A DNA stretch of 64,000 nucleotides from Euptelea pleiosperma (taxonomy: Eukaryota; Streptophyta; Magnoliopsida; Ranunculales; Eupteleaceae). Numbering within the stretch: the stretch's first letter is position 1; each line of letters begins with the position of its first letter. Positions 1 through 14,115 of the stretch are shown in pieces. Position numbers and translations under genes: made by a program. The notes below the pieces were generated by a model that was not told the origin of the DNA, ran no database searches, and worked only from the letters and a program-made list of their open reading frames with translations. Location of the stretch: NCBI GenBank assembly GCA_035048495.1, contig CM068542.1, positions 39,833,109 through 39,897,108 on the forward strand, in the 5' to 3' direction.

Positions 1-3000
1 GCGTCAACAGCTGAGCAAGATAAGAATCTATTTGAAGACAAATTGTCTGCAAGTTCAAGTGCTTTCGACAGTTTGCACCTTCAGATGACTGGTCTATCTG
101 TGAAACTACAGTCTGCGGAGGAAAATATGATAAAGAGTAAGACCTTTTCCAGTGATCCTTTTGTAAAAATTTTGGTTTCTGAAGGATGATAAATTAATTT
201 TTCTCACCTTTTCCCTTGCATCCGAAAGTACAGGTACTGCTATCTAGACAGGAATTAATCTTCAGTGTGTCAGAAAAGAACTAGAATGAACTTACATATC
301 TACAGAGCCATTATCAATATATAAAAGTTCTTGTGGCGGCACTGAATTCTGTTATTTTGGTAGGTGAACAAGATCTGATGGGACTCAGAATTGAGAAAGA
401 GGAAAGAGAAAAAACTTATATGGATGAAAATTGCAGAACTGCCAATCTCATTGGGGAAAAAGGTACATATTTTCCTTGCTGGAGATTTTAAGAGTCATAT
501 GCATCCTTCAACTGGTGAGGAATCGTTTGGTTCTCCAGCGGTTTTCTGTTTTGGAGTGGTCATTTTGGTGGGAATGGAAATTTAAAAGGGAGGCTTAAAA
601 TTGAAGATCTAAAATAAACTGCTCAAAAATATTCTCTCTAGGATTAGATGGATTACCAGGGTATCGAGCTTTTGACCATTTTGAATGGTTTATGGGAGTT
701 GAACCTTGCTTTTTTATGCATTTTTCTTTTACATGTAGATGCTTTGATCAAAGAGTTAGAGGGAGCTGTTGCAGCAGATAAGTTGTGCTTGGAGAGTCTT
801 AATTCTCGGTTGGAAGAGGTGCAACATGAGTTAAGCTTAAAAGAAGACATCTGCAAATGCTTGAGAGCCACTCAAGAGAATTTGGAGAAAGAAAAGAGTG
901 CTCTTCAATCTAGCAATAAAGATTTTGCAAAAAGTTTACTCGCTTCAGGTCAAGAGATAAAAAGTCTCAAGGATTTGGTTTGTGGCTTGGTGGAAAAGTT
1001 AATTGAATTGGATAGTCACAGTGCAATGGTTTCAAACAATGTTCTTCAGCTAAACTCTGCTTTTGGCACTTGCTACAAGTTGATCCAGCAAGAGAAGGAC
1101 TTCACTGCCAAGCATGCTCAACGCAAATTTGATCAACTCCATGAGCGATTTCTGCATGTTACATCAGAAAATGGTGCATTTCAATCAGAAACTGAAGAGC
1201 TAAAGAATAAGATTATTGAGCTGCAGAAAGTCCAGGAATTTGTGATGGTGCAACATGCTGAGGAATGCCGTATAGCAGAAGAAAAAATTCGGGGATTGGA
1301 ATCTGAAGCAGAAACTCTTGTTTCAAAGAAGAACAAGTCAGAGATGTTGGTTACCAAGTTGGAGGAGAAAATTGAACATTTATTAGAAGTTTCAAGCTTA
1401 TCTGAGAATAAAATGGTTTGTCGACCTTTTGTCTACTCATCAATAAATAATTGTAGAATGCTTTATTGTAATTCTGAACCTGTGTGGTTTAACTCTGCAG
1501 CGAGATTTATTGCTGAAAATTTCAACAGTAGAATCTGAGAATCAAGATATTCAGGATAAGTTGCAGGTGAAGCTACAGGGAAAATCAGAAGAAATAGATA
1601 CTCTTCAACAAGAGATTTTGAGGCATGAGCAGCATGTAGATTCTCTGGAGAAACAGGTCAGCCAGCTTGGTGACAGTTTAGAGGAGAAGGAACAACTTCA
1701 TCTACAATTTAAGGACAGAGAGAAACAGTTAGAAGATCAACGAACAGAGGTTTTAAAAACATTTAGAATAATCGATTACAGAGGTTTAAGAACTTTAGAA
1801 TAATTGATTTTATGGAGTTGTTAGGGCTTCCTGAATATTTTAAGAAACAATGATATTGTATTGCAGATTCAAGTATCATTAGCTGCAGCTGAAAGTACAC
1901 TTGCAGAAGCAAAAAAGCAATATGATCTGATGCTGGAAAGTAAACAATTAGAATTAACTAAGCATTTAAAGGAAATATCTCAGAAGAATGATCAGGTAGT
2001 ATTTTCTGTCATTCACATTACATGAAGCCTCCATGTATTTAGGCCAATTCCTTCAGTTTGGAACTAAGAGGAGTTTGATTAGGCAATTAACGATATCCGG
2101 AGAAAGTTTGAATTGGAGAAGCTGGAGATGGATAATCTTGAAAAAGAAAAGGTATGATCATCTTGAATTTATTATCCACGAGCTGTATGCAAAACTTGGC
2201 TAATAATCTCCCTCATATGTTTGAACCTTCAGGCAGACAAACTTGTTAGAGAAGTGGAAAAAAATTGTGACAGAAAACTTGCAGAAAACAAAGAAGAATC
2301 AAGGCAATACTTGATGCGTGCTCAGCAGGAACATGCTTCTTTGGTATGTATCAAATTAGTGGTTCAAGGATAAAGTGGAATGGTGGAGTACTCTTTGTAT
2401 GAAGGCATGAGTATCATATTTCCTATAAATAATTTATTTGAGACTTGCCATTAGAGGCTTATAATCCAATATGTATCCAGGAGTCAACAGATATTGGATT
2501 CATCATACACCACTTCTGAACATCTTTTTTTTTTTTTTAATATCTTCTCACAGCTGGGATAAATATCCGTTCATACCTAAGTATCTCATTGTTTGCCTGT
2601 TATGTATGTATATGCATCTGTGTACAATATCTTTATTATATTATCTTTTATAGCCTGCCATTCTGGCTCTTGGATACATCTCCAATTAAGTGAATTCACA
2701 AGTCTAAAATTTCTTGCACTGGAAATTATATGCAGTTATCTTGCTATTAGTTGCAGCAAATGGAAGTTAGGAACACGCAAAGTTTACTCTAGTTACTATA
2801 TTTTATTTGTAGCATACATCGTAATGTTATAACATAATGCAAAACAACAATTTTTAGGCATGTTTTTAAATGCTTTTCTCTTTGTTTCGTCATATTTGAT
2901 GTTCATTTGTAAATTATATATTAAATATGCCTTCTGTGTCAACAATCCTAGTTTAGTCGCTGGAATAACCTTCTTCCTACCTGTTTTGCAGATTAATCGT

Positions 3001-6000
3001 ATCCAGCAAGAGCACGATAAAAAGGAATCAAGTCTTAGGGCTGATCACAGTGAAGAACTAAAACATGTTCAGCTTCAAGCTGAAGATGAATTAAGAGAGG
3101 TACATTTCAGTGCTGGCTTTTATTGTTAGGAGCCTTACATTGTTTCAACTGCTGACCATTTATAAATTCGTCCAAATTTAGAAAACCATGTTGTTGAGGA
3201 AAGACCATGAAGTTCAGATAAGAGCTTTGAGGCGTCAACATGAAGACGAGTGTAGAAAACTTCAAGAGGAACTGGAGCTTCAGAAGTCCAAGGTATATAT
3301 TCTAATGGGGTGCTTTATCAGTTTAGATTATGTGTACATTATTTTAACTTTGGTGGTAATAATCGCAGGAAGAAAAACAAAGGGCTTTGCTAGAATTGCA
3401 GTGGAAAGTAATGGATGACAATCCAAAAGAGGATCAAGAAGTGAACTCAAAAAAGGTTGTTTTCCCCGATTTTAAGTACAATTACTGCTATGACATAACT
3501 GGACTGCAGTCTTTGATAACTTTACATTGTATGGCAAGGATAATAGCTTCATTGAAGTTTATGATGATCTTTGTTTAGTTCTTCTATCCAAAGCATGGTA
3601 TGTTATTTATTGTAAAGGGATGTTTGGTTTTATGCTTTCAAAATTATGTATGGATACCTCAGTACTATCATACTAGTACAACATCCAAACTTTTTTAGCT
3701 TTTTTCTTTTCTTTCTTTTTTGTATGAAACTTTTCTAGTCTTTCATGCTACAACCAATCCTACCAAATCATACTGGCATCATACAACATGTCTATTTACA
3801 TCTTATCCAGAATTGTTAACATTTGATAACGATGCTTCATGTAACTCTCCTATGCTATTTTGCTCCCCATTCTTGCTTTCCCAAGGTTACTATTTAATTT
3901 TATTCAGTGGACGAACCTTGTTAAGAAGCTGAAAGGTTATGTAAATGATAGATCAATCCTTTAGGGAAATTCAACAACTGTGCGTTCTAGAAAGGGATTA
4001 TAAATATAAGAGGACATGGAATAATGAAGTAGATGTCATTCCACAATAAAATATCCACCCTTAGTTTTGATGCCCACAAGTGCATGTCCTAGACACCACA
4101 TCAGCTGACAAATATGTTATCCTAGAGATTACACTTTCAACTTGTCCAATTTAAATGGTCAACTGCTGCCTTCATCTCTATTGCTTTTAGTTGACAATAC
4201 GAGATAATGAATTACACAATTTATTAATTATGCCTTGGTATATTAACAAATTTGGTGTGCGAGGCAGAAAGGCACATTATTATGTTCCAACATATGGATA
4301 AGTTCTAGAAATCTTTTTATCCTTTGACTCAAACTATTGTACTTGGGGCTTATGTTAATGGAAGTCAGTTCATGGTTCTTGTTTTATTGACACGTGCTAG
4401 ATGTGATATTATTCATATAGAGGTAAGATCAATACTTCCTCCAGTAGTCAAAATTAAAGTTTGGTAGTTTCTCAAGAACACGACTCGGTATTGTGGAGGT
4501 GATTGCATGATTGGTGTTTTGAACTTCATGTGCTTGTTTAGTTTGTAGAGATTTTTTGTGTTGCGAACTTATGTTTGGATAATCTATCAAGATGTATTAT
4601 GTAATGTAAATTAAGGTTTTGAGATGGGAAGAGGAATGAGAAGAATAGAGCGAGAGAAGTGGAAGTCGAATTAGTGTCTTGAACATACATTAGTTGACCC
4701 TCACAATTATTATATATACTAATGCTGTAATGAATGTAAAAGTATAGAAATACCCTTGTGTTACATTAACATTCCCCTTCAAGCTGGAGCATATATACAA
4801 TATATATCTAGCTTGGAACATAAGAAATCACTCATTGTGGGACTCAATGCTTTGGTAAATAGATCATCTAACTAATGTTTTGACTTCACATACATAGTAC
4901 AAATGTCACCATTTTCAATTTTATCTCTAATGAAGTGGCAATCGACTTCGATGTGCTTGGTTCTCTCATGAAAAATAGGATTAGAAGCAATATGGACAGC
5001 CACTTGATTATCACAAATACAAAGGAATAGGGAGATCAATTGCAAATTCTATCTCTTGGAAAAGATTCCTCAACCATGTCAACTCACAAGTAGTGTGAGC
5101 CATAGCTCGATACTCAACTTATGCGCTAGACCACGCTAGACCAAGCCACCACGATCATCTCCATGTGGGCCTCACGATCATGTGTCATTTTATGAGTCAA
5201 CATATCCCGACCCTTTTATAGTTTGTTATGCGCTACACACAACTCACGTGCCATGAGGGACGAATGACAATCCCGATTACTCGAGTGAGCTGCTCTTGGT
5301 TACTCGGTGCTCTTAGGCTGAGCTGCCATTAGCTCGTGGCGTTGTAGCACAGTGGAAGCTTCCCAGGCGTCCCAAACCCTAGGGCTTTCTTAAAACTCCC
5401 ACTTCCTCACTCTTGCTCCCACTCCCACTCCTACTACTTCGTGCAATTGAGATCTAGAATAGTATTTTGAAAGAGAATAATGGAATTAGAGTTAAATAGT
5501 CAATAAGAAGATTTGACTGACAGACTCTCTTGGGATCTTGTGACCCAAGTGTCAATCAATAGGTAGAGAATTAAGAAATAATTGTTTTCCAAGGCCTTGA
5601 GTTTTGGATACTCTCTTGGATAGTTGGATAGCCTCCAAAAGCGAGAAACTGAGATTTCTAAGGAGATTTCCTTTGACTATCTATCATGAACTTTGCGAAA
5701 TCTTTGGCAACCTAGACCCCGAAAGGAAAATACGTTTATTGATAAAACTAGATGACCCTAATCAAGGGTTTATATAAAGATAAACAATATCAAAGATAGA
5801 AACTAATCTTAACAAATCTATTCTAATATTCTAATTGATAGTAATTATTATCCTAATTGATTTATCCTAATCTTGACAACCGGGAGAATGTGTGACGAGA
5901 TACACCAATAATGATATGGTACTAGGTGGGATCTTGTCCTTGAGAAGAACTCTTTGGTTTAGGCTGGACCGAAACCCATCGAATTTTAATCTGGATAAAG

Positions 6001-9000
6001 GGCCTTATTGGGCCAAGATGTGTGTGAGCATCTTTTTGCCTCATAGGCTTGGGCTCTATGAGTTCTCAAGCAATGTGTTGGCCTCTTTTGGACTTTACAG
6101 GAAGGGTGTGGACCGCTTTTTGGGCCTTACTGATGAATTGTGCGGGCCTCTTCTGAACCTCACAAGAAGGGTGTGGACCTCTTTTGTGGCTTTACTAGTG
6201 TGTGCCTTTTGGGGCATCACTGGCTTGGGCTTTAAAATCCTCAAGCAATTTTTTTTTTGTTTGGGCTCACCAAATGCTTGAATCAAGTGGGCTTTTGGAC
6301 AATGAGATAAGTCTATAAAAAAATCTTTTTTTTTGGAGACGAAAGGAAAAGAGGGGTTTCTGAAACCCCAAGAAGAAGTTGGTTGTAGCAAGGGCGGCGA
6401 CGACTCACCGCAGTGACGACGAATCGGCAACAACTCACGAATAGTGACGATGAGAGGTGGTCCAAGGAGTTTTTTTTTGCTGACGAGGGTGTCTGAGCTT
6501 GCACCCGACTAATCCCCCGGGCACGTGTCGAGCTCCACCTCCACACGCACCGGGTAAGTCAGGATAAATCCTTAGGGGTTTATTGGCAAACAATGAACAA
6601 AAGATGAAACGGCTTTCGATTGGGGGCAAAGTAGTTGCCACGACGACGACATCGACGGAGTAGATGTAGCACTATCAGCGGTGAATCTGGCAGAGATTTA
6701 GACCAACAGCGAGTGGCGGTGATCAAATGGCAGTTTGATGGTGCTTCACGGCGGCAGTGGCTGCTCACAACAATGGATCAAATGTCGGCAAGCCCAAGGA
6801 TGGGGCCACTCGTCGGAAGGATGATGGTCCAAAAGGGTGATCAATAGGACTTGCTTAGATACCATGAAAAGAAAATAAGTTTATTGATAAAACTAGATGA
6901 TTTAGATTGACCTGAATCAAGGGTTTATATAAAGATAAACAAGATCAAAGATATAAACTAATCTTAAGAAATCTAATCTAATATTCTAATGGATAGTAGA
7001 TATTATCCTAATCTTGACAACCCGGAGAATGTGTGATGACATACACGAATAACGATATGGGGCATCGCACACAACTTATTAAAATTACAATGTTATTCCC
7101 TAGTAGACCTTAGGTTGGGGGAAAAAGTGTTAAACACAAGATCCTGCTATAAGAGTTAAGAGATGAGAGAATGAGAAGAGTAGCTCCATCAGAAGAGCCT
7201 TATAGGCTATATGCAATAGAGTAATGATGGAAGAGAAAAATACCCAAGGTACTCTTATGAGGGTATAAACAAGCTAAATATAAGAAAGACAATGGATAAA
7301 TTCCTGGTTTATAGTCTCTCACAAGTGAACATATATCTATCATTCCCAGCATTTGTTGCTGGTGACAGGCGAAAAGTTCTCTTTTGTACAGGCTTTAGTC
7401 ATGATATTCACAATCTAATTTTTGCCTTTCAAGAAGTTTGCTTTAATGTTTCTTTGGCAGCTTGCTCTTGGACAAAGTGATAATTTATGTTAGTGTACTT
7501 CAGACACTCAAGGAAATCAGGATTAAAAACAAACATATAGAACTCTGATTATCAGAGAGCATGGTCATAGGTGCCACCTGTTCCCACCTCAATTATCTTA
7601 TTAGGTTCTTCATCCACATGAGCTGTGGTCATAGAACTCTATTTAACATCAACTCTGGATTTGGCCATGAATGGAATGACCTTCACAATCTGGAAATTGA
7701 GCTATCTGGTTTGGTAATGTGGACATTGATTGAGATACTTCCTTCCTGCACAGGAGCAATTAAGAGAATCGATAATTAAGAGATCTTCCTCATCCCTTAG
7801 GATCTTATGGTGTTGTACCATGGAAAACCCAAAGGGTTTGCAACATTTTCTTGAGTAACTTAAGATCATTTTGCATGAAGTTTACAGTATTACTTTCTTA
7901 CATTTTGCAGCTTCAGTTTGTGGTATGTGTCTCAAATTCTTCGACATCTTTTCTTGTTAAGTTCAGCCTTTCATCCTTTTAGATTTGTATAGCTTTTAAA
8001 TAGGGACAATTGTATAACATATGGTTAATGCCATACATATTAACCTATGACAGGTTCCTGTACATTTTTGGGAAACTTTTTTTGGAGTCGGTTTGAACTG
8101 TGAAAGTGTTAAGCTCTTCGTTTTAATGAGTTATTTTAACATAATCACAACCAATATTGTTGGATGTAATAAATGATTTTCTAAAATGCGATTAATGTGC
8201 TGATTCGTTTCTTTTGCAGGCGTATTCCTTTACATCAACCAAGATGAGGGGTACAGATGGTGAAAAAAGAAGTCAGCGTCCTCCGATAAGACCTGAGAAT
8301 GAAGGGAAGGTGACAAATAAAACAGTAAATCATTGCACCGCCTTTGACAATAATTCTAGGTGCTTGCCAAGTGTGGAAAGTATAGTAGTGCTTAATATAT
8401 GTTTTGACATTGTTTCTAGAATTCACCAACACAAACACCAGTGGCAAACATATTGAAGAAAGTAGAGCAAGTGAATACAGGAAGCGTGCTGAGTATTCCT
8501 AAGCATAGTAGGAAGGTGATTACCCCTGTGTGCATATGTGTTCATGTGCACATTAGTGATATAATATATATTATTATTATATGTGATATTTGATTGGTAA
8601 AAGTTTATATTAAGCAAGTATTAACGAAACCGGGTTTTCAATTAGTATTCTACTATTCTATAAGTAATGCTAATTCAAGTCACAGTCCTAAATTAAGTAT
8701 CGAGATATTTTGGTTCAGATATATGCCTCAATTCCTGCTTTTTGAGGTTCTTTTCATTGCAGGTAACTCACCGTGAATATGAAGTTGAAACTTCCAATGG
8801 GAAGACAATTACAAAGCGTAGAAAAACAAAAAGCACAGTAATGTTTGGGGTGTGTGCATTAACCTCTAAGCACCACTTTGATATTGAAAGATGATTGACT
8901 GCCTTTATAATTAAGTACTTATATAGTTGGTACTATATTTCCTAACGCATTTTGCTTTATCTGCATACTGTCAGGACCCAACAAAGCATAAGAGGATGAC

Positions 9001-10707
9001 TACACCAAAAACCAAGACCAGCAAAGATGTTGCGAAGGTAAGGAAGGCCTAAAAAACTGCCTTCCAAGTTTTTAATTCCTTTTGAATAATATGAACAATT
9101 TTCTCTTCACAAATTAATTTCCTTCTGTTTCTAGGTATAATTCCTATAATATTCTTTTCATGCTTTGGTAGATTATTATGGTAATGATACTGAAATCGAC
9201 AGATTCAAGTAAACTACCCGAATGTTGTTTACCGTCTAGGCTCTAGCGAATATAGTTTTCGATGGATTGACAACGCTAATACTTGGAAGTAATCAATTCA
9301 GCTTTGATGAACTAATATTCTGAACATCTTCTCAATTATCTTTTTTTTTTTTTTCCAGAAGAATTTGTTTATTGTGCTTATGCTGTTGTCGGGCTGCATG
9401 CCTATTCATCTAACCAGAAAATAAGTTGCTTGCATCTTTTGGTTAGTTGTAGTCTGAGAATAGGAGGTTCTTTGTATAATTGTGGCACATTATTAATGTA
9501 TTGCACCCTTCAATTGTGGTCTGTTAATTCCCAAGATATATATTTGCTAAAAGTCAATATTCGGGGAAGATTCTACTGTTTGCCAACTTCTATGAATATT
9601 TGTTATATAGCACATGAAGTGTTCCTTGGACACTTCAAAATGGATGTCATACTGTTGTGCGGCGCTCTTTTATTTAATTGCAAATTCCATGTCCATGGTG
9701 TACCTGGGTAACCTATGGACATCATAATCACCTTAAAGTTGTATACTATATGGAAGTGTATGATTAATCTTCTAGGATTACGGCTGAATTTGTAGTAAGA
9801 ACATGCACACCTTGTTTTTAGAATAACTGGGAAGTCTGTGCCCTCATTTTGGACCATAACAACAGTCCAAACATTGCATTGCCTTACACATCGTGCATAG
9901 GGTAATGAAGCCACCATTTGCTGGGTCCCACCTGCGAGATCTGTTGTCAATTGGATCATAGCCATCTAATAACAAAATGTCTAAAATATTTGGTCTGTCA
10001 CATTGTTTTGGCAAATAAGGTATGTGCACTACACACAAGGTTATGCTGTTTATGGCCCATAAGCACAAAGTCTACAAGTGTTGATTAGTAGAGGCTTCTC
10101 ATCCAACGTTATTGACATGTTTTTTGACATTTATAAAAGCTTTGAAGCACGATGAATGAAACGTGGGTAATAAGCGTTTGCTTGATCGATTAGATGTGGA
10201 CTTAGCGGTTGATGGTTTATTAGTAGGTTGTTGCTACAAAGGCAGCCATTCTTGTTTGAGGATCAATGGGAACTTCCTGTAACTGCCCTCACCACTAACT
10301 GATGAGTCAGTTTATCGAGGACTTATGCCACTTTCTATCTGTGAGTCTATGTCGGCCTGTTTTAATCAATATAAATGTGGAAGAAAATAAATATAGGAAA
10401 GGAAAATGTCGAACTTTAGTACTAACGAATAGAGAAAACATTATCCTACTAGTAGCAATTGATTGTACATAATAATGGAACTATAATATTCCAGGGTATT
10501 CCAGTTTTGCCAATTATTTGATGCTTCATATACAATGTCATATGGTTTGGTTTCCTGCTGTAGATTTGGACTTCATATCTCATAATGTGTTTATTCCCTA
10601 TGCAGGTAATCAAGGGAGGTGGTCATTCACGCCCTTCAAATATAGGCGATTTGTTTTCAGAAGGGTCTTTGAATCCTTATGCAGACGACCCTTATGCATT
10701 CGATTAG
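1..10707 (+). CDS. ZYP1: ZYP1, synaptonemal complex transverse filament protein (3' part)
   Basis: Fifteen in-frame exons: 1-136, 364-462, 739-1415, 1501-1749, 1867-1995, 2083-2151, 2233-2343, 2992-3099, 3182-3292, 3369-3455, 8220-8309, 8420-8515, 8763-8849, 8975-9037 and 10606-10707 (stop TAG). All junctions are GT-AG and phases match. They encode about 737 residues; the N-terminus lies left of the window. The first ~590 residues are continuous heptad-rich coiled coil (for example in exons 5-10). The tail is basic, with KRRKTK, and ends in the acidic [10 protein letters not shown] typical of plant ZYP1. In this family the coiled-coil dimers bridge paired chromosome axes at meiotic prophase and affect crossover number and spacing. 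Intron 10 (3456-8219) is far longer than the rest because of insertions. The exon 3/4 junction (ATG before GTTTGT) is the least certain. The family assignment is strong. Confidence 0.93.
4615..5135 (-). mobile_element. Copia retrotransposon 3' fragment (RNase H end, PPT, LTR)
   Basis: Inside ZYP1 intron 10, antisense. Reading the minus strand from about 5135 down gives the end of a copia polyprotein with [16 protein letters not shown] and a later DLFTKAL motif, broken by stops. It is followed by a polypurine tract (GCTTGAAGGGGAATG) and an LTR-like block of about 150 bp running down to about 4615. Only this 3' portion is recognisable. The left boundary is approximate. Confidence 0.7.
5720..7064 (-). 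mobile_element. Short LTR retroelement (TRIM/LARD type), antisense in ZYP1 intron 10
   Basis: Two similar direct repeats, about 5720-5930 and 6865-7064, both run from TTTATTGATAAAACTAGATG to AATGATATGG-like ends. Next to the right-hand repeat, the minus strand reads TGGTATCTAAGCA, a plant initiator-Met tRNA primer-binding site, so the element points leftwards. The 0.93 kb interior has no retroelement protein. Its blocks match the interior of the element at 15497-16971 in inverse orientation, for example the lines around 5925-6000 against 16440-16530. ORFs inside it are non-coding. Exact ends were not resolved. Confidence 0.7.
7070..7520 (-). mobile_element. Second copia 3' remnant in ZYP1 intron 10
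   Basis: The minus strand near 7300-7510 gives a decayed copia RNase H tail ([17 protein letters not shown], then a frameshifted segment). It is followed at 7100-7270 by an LTR-like AT-rich block resembling that at 4615-4770. It is heavily mutated, so the call is tentative. Confidence 0.45.
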
Positions 10708-13290
10708 AGGTATTTGCAAATAATCATTCCCAATGGAATTCATTTTTGAGGTTATATAAATTATTATGCACTTCATTGTTGCTTTTGATTCCCTTCTTGG
10801 CTGAGCTGGGCACTCTTCTTGTTGAGGAATTTGACTTTTCCTTTTCTCAAGCATTGTTTCTCATCCTTAATGGTTTACCAATTGGCTTATTTCGTGCTGG
10901 ATGATACTCGTACTTTCTGTACGTTTCCTAAAACTGAAAGTTACATATGTTTCTCAAATATATTCTCTATCTTTTGTTGTCTTAAGATTAGTTTAATATT
11001 CCCCTGCATATGTTAGATATATGTCAGAGTCAATGGGTTTAACACAAAATAAACATCTTATATACAGAGTCACTGAATAACTCTTTATCTGACAGAACAA
11101 AGTCATGCCATTCACACCAACTTGTTTATCCTGGTAGGGATTGGGCCAGAGGATTTATCGTCCTTGGACTTACACATACTGTTTACTTGTTTATACTTTT
11201 TCAAAACTTAGTTTAATCTTCCAACTTTGACAAATCCTAACTCCTTAAAATTCCGTCCACACATTTGCTGTTCTTCATTTCTTCTTTTAAGGGTACTAAA
11301 ACACCTCTTTAGTACTTCTTTTACTATATGATTCAATTATTTTCCACATGTTATGTTTCTTTCCTATCATTTCCGAACTATCAATGGAAGTATCATATAA
11401 CCTCAGGCCTTCTCTTTTTAACCGTTTCATTCTTTACATGCTTGAATTTCTTTAATATCCTTTTGAACCCTCTTTTGCAAGAAAAAATACTTCCAAAAAA
11501 ATACTATTTAATTTTCTTTGGGTTGAGTTCTTCAATACCTAGTAAAAATTTCTCTTTTAAGGATACATAGTTCTTTCACTAATCTCTCTCAGGAGTTCTT
11601 TCTGAATCTCATAAAAATTTTTGTGGAAATAATATGTTCATGCTTGAAAATCTCTATCGTGCGTGCCAATGAGGTTATTAAGACCATTGATGCTTGGGTG
11701 TTCGGTGTTCCAACGTTGCTAGTATGGCTCAATTATTAGAGATACATTTTTCTATTTCTGGTCAGTGGGACTAGCTTCCTGAATCTTTTCTTCCATGAAG
11801 GGTGCCCTAGTTGACCAATGAGGGCATTGGCACTGGCAGAAGTGACTAGAATTAAAATATAACCTGAACCTCTCTCCCTAGTGAGTAAAACAAAATAGTG
11901 TGCTCCTTTTTTCCTCTGACAAAGGAAGGTTTCAGACGTATAGTTTCGAGGTCTTTTGACACTTGCAACTAAGAAATTATAGTCTTGGTCTCGGCTTGCC
12001 TTCTCTTCCTAATACTTGGCATTTATGTCGTAGTATCATTTCTCGTCAAGGTTAATTAGCCAACTGATGGTACAATTTGACATATTGTTACTGGAAAAAG
12101 AAAATTTTCTTTATTATATTCTTACAGATACGACCTGATACATTTAGATCTCTCAGCCCATGAAATTACCACTCATTGCCACCTGATACATTTTGTACTT
12201 GACATGCATTAATCCAAACTTGTGGAATATATATTAGATTGGCTGGTAATCTCAAGGAGCACATGTTTACTGCTACTACGTAATTTAAGGTTGCTTAGAG
12301 GAACGGAAAGATGAGAACCGTCTCTGAAATTTAGTCAGTCTTATCAATTGCATCCACTTGATTCATCTTTTGACTCTAGTGGAAGTGAGTGAGTAATTTT
12401 TGTATATCTTCTAGAATGCTAGAAATTTTGAAGCTGAACTTCTAATCTTTTCAGGGAGTGGTGGCATGTTGTATGCGGCATGGGATTCTGAGATGGGGTC
12501 AGAACTTGATCTCTGAAATGAAATAGAAGGCGCATTCTGATGCTTTGATTAACTGCAAATTGCAGGCTTCCTTGGGATCAGTGCCGGAGTCAGACAGTTG
12601 AGTTTGATGAAGTCTTGTGAAGGGCAAGCCCAAGGAAATGGAGGTATCTGAATCTCTGTAATTGAATGAACTCTCTGATACATTTTTTGATGGTTATACA
12701 AAAGAAGTATAGATTGTTTTTCATGATGGAGCAAATATAATCTGTTCATGCTAAGATGCATACTCAAGCAGGCTGTCTACTTTAAAAAAACTCAAGCAGG
12801 CTGTCGCGCTTTCTGGTTCATACATAGGATGATTGAAAGATGATGGGAGGTGACCCTCCCTCCTGTGTCTACCATACTATGGGATGCTCAGACTTACCAT
12901 ACACTGGATCCCACTACATAGATCTCCTTATCCCAAAATTGACCTACTTATCCCAAAAATCTTATTAAACTATTTAATTACTTCCCATGCCATTAATTAT
13001 ATTTTCACTACAGCTCCTTCATTATAATTAAGTTACTTATCCGATATTTTTAAAACAACCCCTTTTAACCACTTAATTTCTTCATTTGCCATTTCTCCCT
13101 TATTTCCAAAATAGTCCCTTATAATCTATATGCCATTTCTCTCATATTTCCAAAATAGCCTTTTATAATTACTTTAATCAAAATTAACAGAACAACCATG
13201 TTTCACTTACCATGTCATTATTTCCATATTTCTAAAACAGTTCCTTGATAACAACTTAATTACTGTCATATCTTCTATATTTCCAAAACA
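10708..13290. other. ZYP1 3' UTR and spacer
   Basis: There is no convincing coding region on either strand. The ZYP1 3' UTR presumably begins here. An AATAAA at 11048-11053, about 340 bases after the stop, is a candidate poly(A) signal. The rest is AT-rich unique-looking sequence with pyrimidine-rich runs at 12960-13290. Confidence 0.5.
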
Positions 13291-13780
13291 ACCTTTTTTT
13301 TTTATTTTTTTGTGACAATGTAAAGGATTTTATTGAAAAAGGAGAAGAACAAGTCACAAAGGAGGCTGAGAAGGCCTCCAACAGGACTAGAAGACCCAAC
13401 AATTAACTATCCCTACTAATAATCATCTCCCATCTAAAGACAAAATCCTCAAACTTAAACCCTTTACATTCTTTAAACATCTTAGACCAAGAAAAGAGAA
13501 GAGCCTTAATGTTGACGACAATGTCGTGTGTGGACGCCTCCTTGCCCTTAAATATTCTTCTGTTGCACTCTATCCAAAGACCCCACCAAATTGCAAAGGG
13601 CAATAGATTCCAAAGTTTGCTCCCACAGGGGTAGAACCCTTTAAAAGACCAACTCCTGATGGTCTGTATGACTGAACCCGGGAGGGTCCAACAGATACCA
13701 AAAGCGCTGAAGAAGATGCCCCAAACTAAACAGGCTGAATCGTTGGTATGTACATCCACTCTGTGCCTTTGCACAGAGGA
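13290..13780 (-). mobile_element. 5'-truncated LINE (L1 type) 3' end
   Basis: A poly(T) run at 13297-13310 is the tail of an element on the minus strand. The open frame 13774-13403 resembles the C-terminal zf-RVT region of plant LINE ORF2: it has WWGLWIECNRRIF, like the usual IW..W.ERN.RIF motif, and ends FKFEDFVFRWEMI. No reverse-transcriptase core is present. Confidence 0.65.
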
Positions 13781-13784
13781 CTTT

Positions 13785-14115
13785 GGACGCAGATGGCTCT
13801 CGTGGCCTTACGTAGCTCATTTTTTGGACCCACTAACTGCATGAATGTTTAGCCCATCCCTTGGTGGATAACTGGATATACCAAAAATCAGCTTGATTGA
13901 TAATTCTGCTGTTGGGCTAAACACCCAAAAAACATACAAAAACATGCTTGAATCCAATGGCTAAAATCAATCCGAAAAAGTGCTGAAATCTATGGCTAGA
14001 GAAAACCAAGTGGACCGATTTTTGATTATGTATATCCACCAAGGGTTGGGCTAAACATCCATGCGGTTAGTGTAGGCCCAAAAAATGAGCTATGTAGGGG
14101 CACGATTGCACGAAA
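13785..14115. mobile_element. Foldback MITE, 'TAGCTCATTTTTTGG' group
   Basis: The two halves are imperfect inverted copies. The left side has TAGCTCATTTTTTGGACCC, then a GCATGAATGTTTAGCCCATC-like block. The right side has the complement, ending TGAGCTATGTAGGGGC at about 14100. Related copies lie at 56690-57000, 57565-57900 and 63765-64000. No coding capacity. Target-site duplications were not resolved. Confidence 0.6.

Noticed and set aside
648..1538. Open frame with an ATG at 648 as a separate gene start
   Set aside because: The part before 739 is intron 2 of ZYP1 and the part after 1415 is intron 3 and a shifted exon 4. Exon phases link 364-462 to 739-1415 instead.
6095..6433. 112-codon minus-strand frame
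   Set aside because: Lies wholly inside the protein-less LTR element at 5720-7064. The related element at 15497 does not keep the frame.
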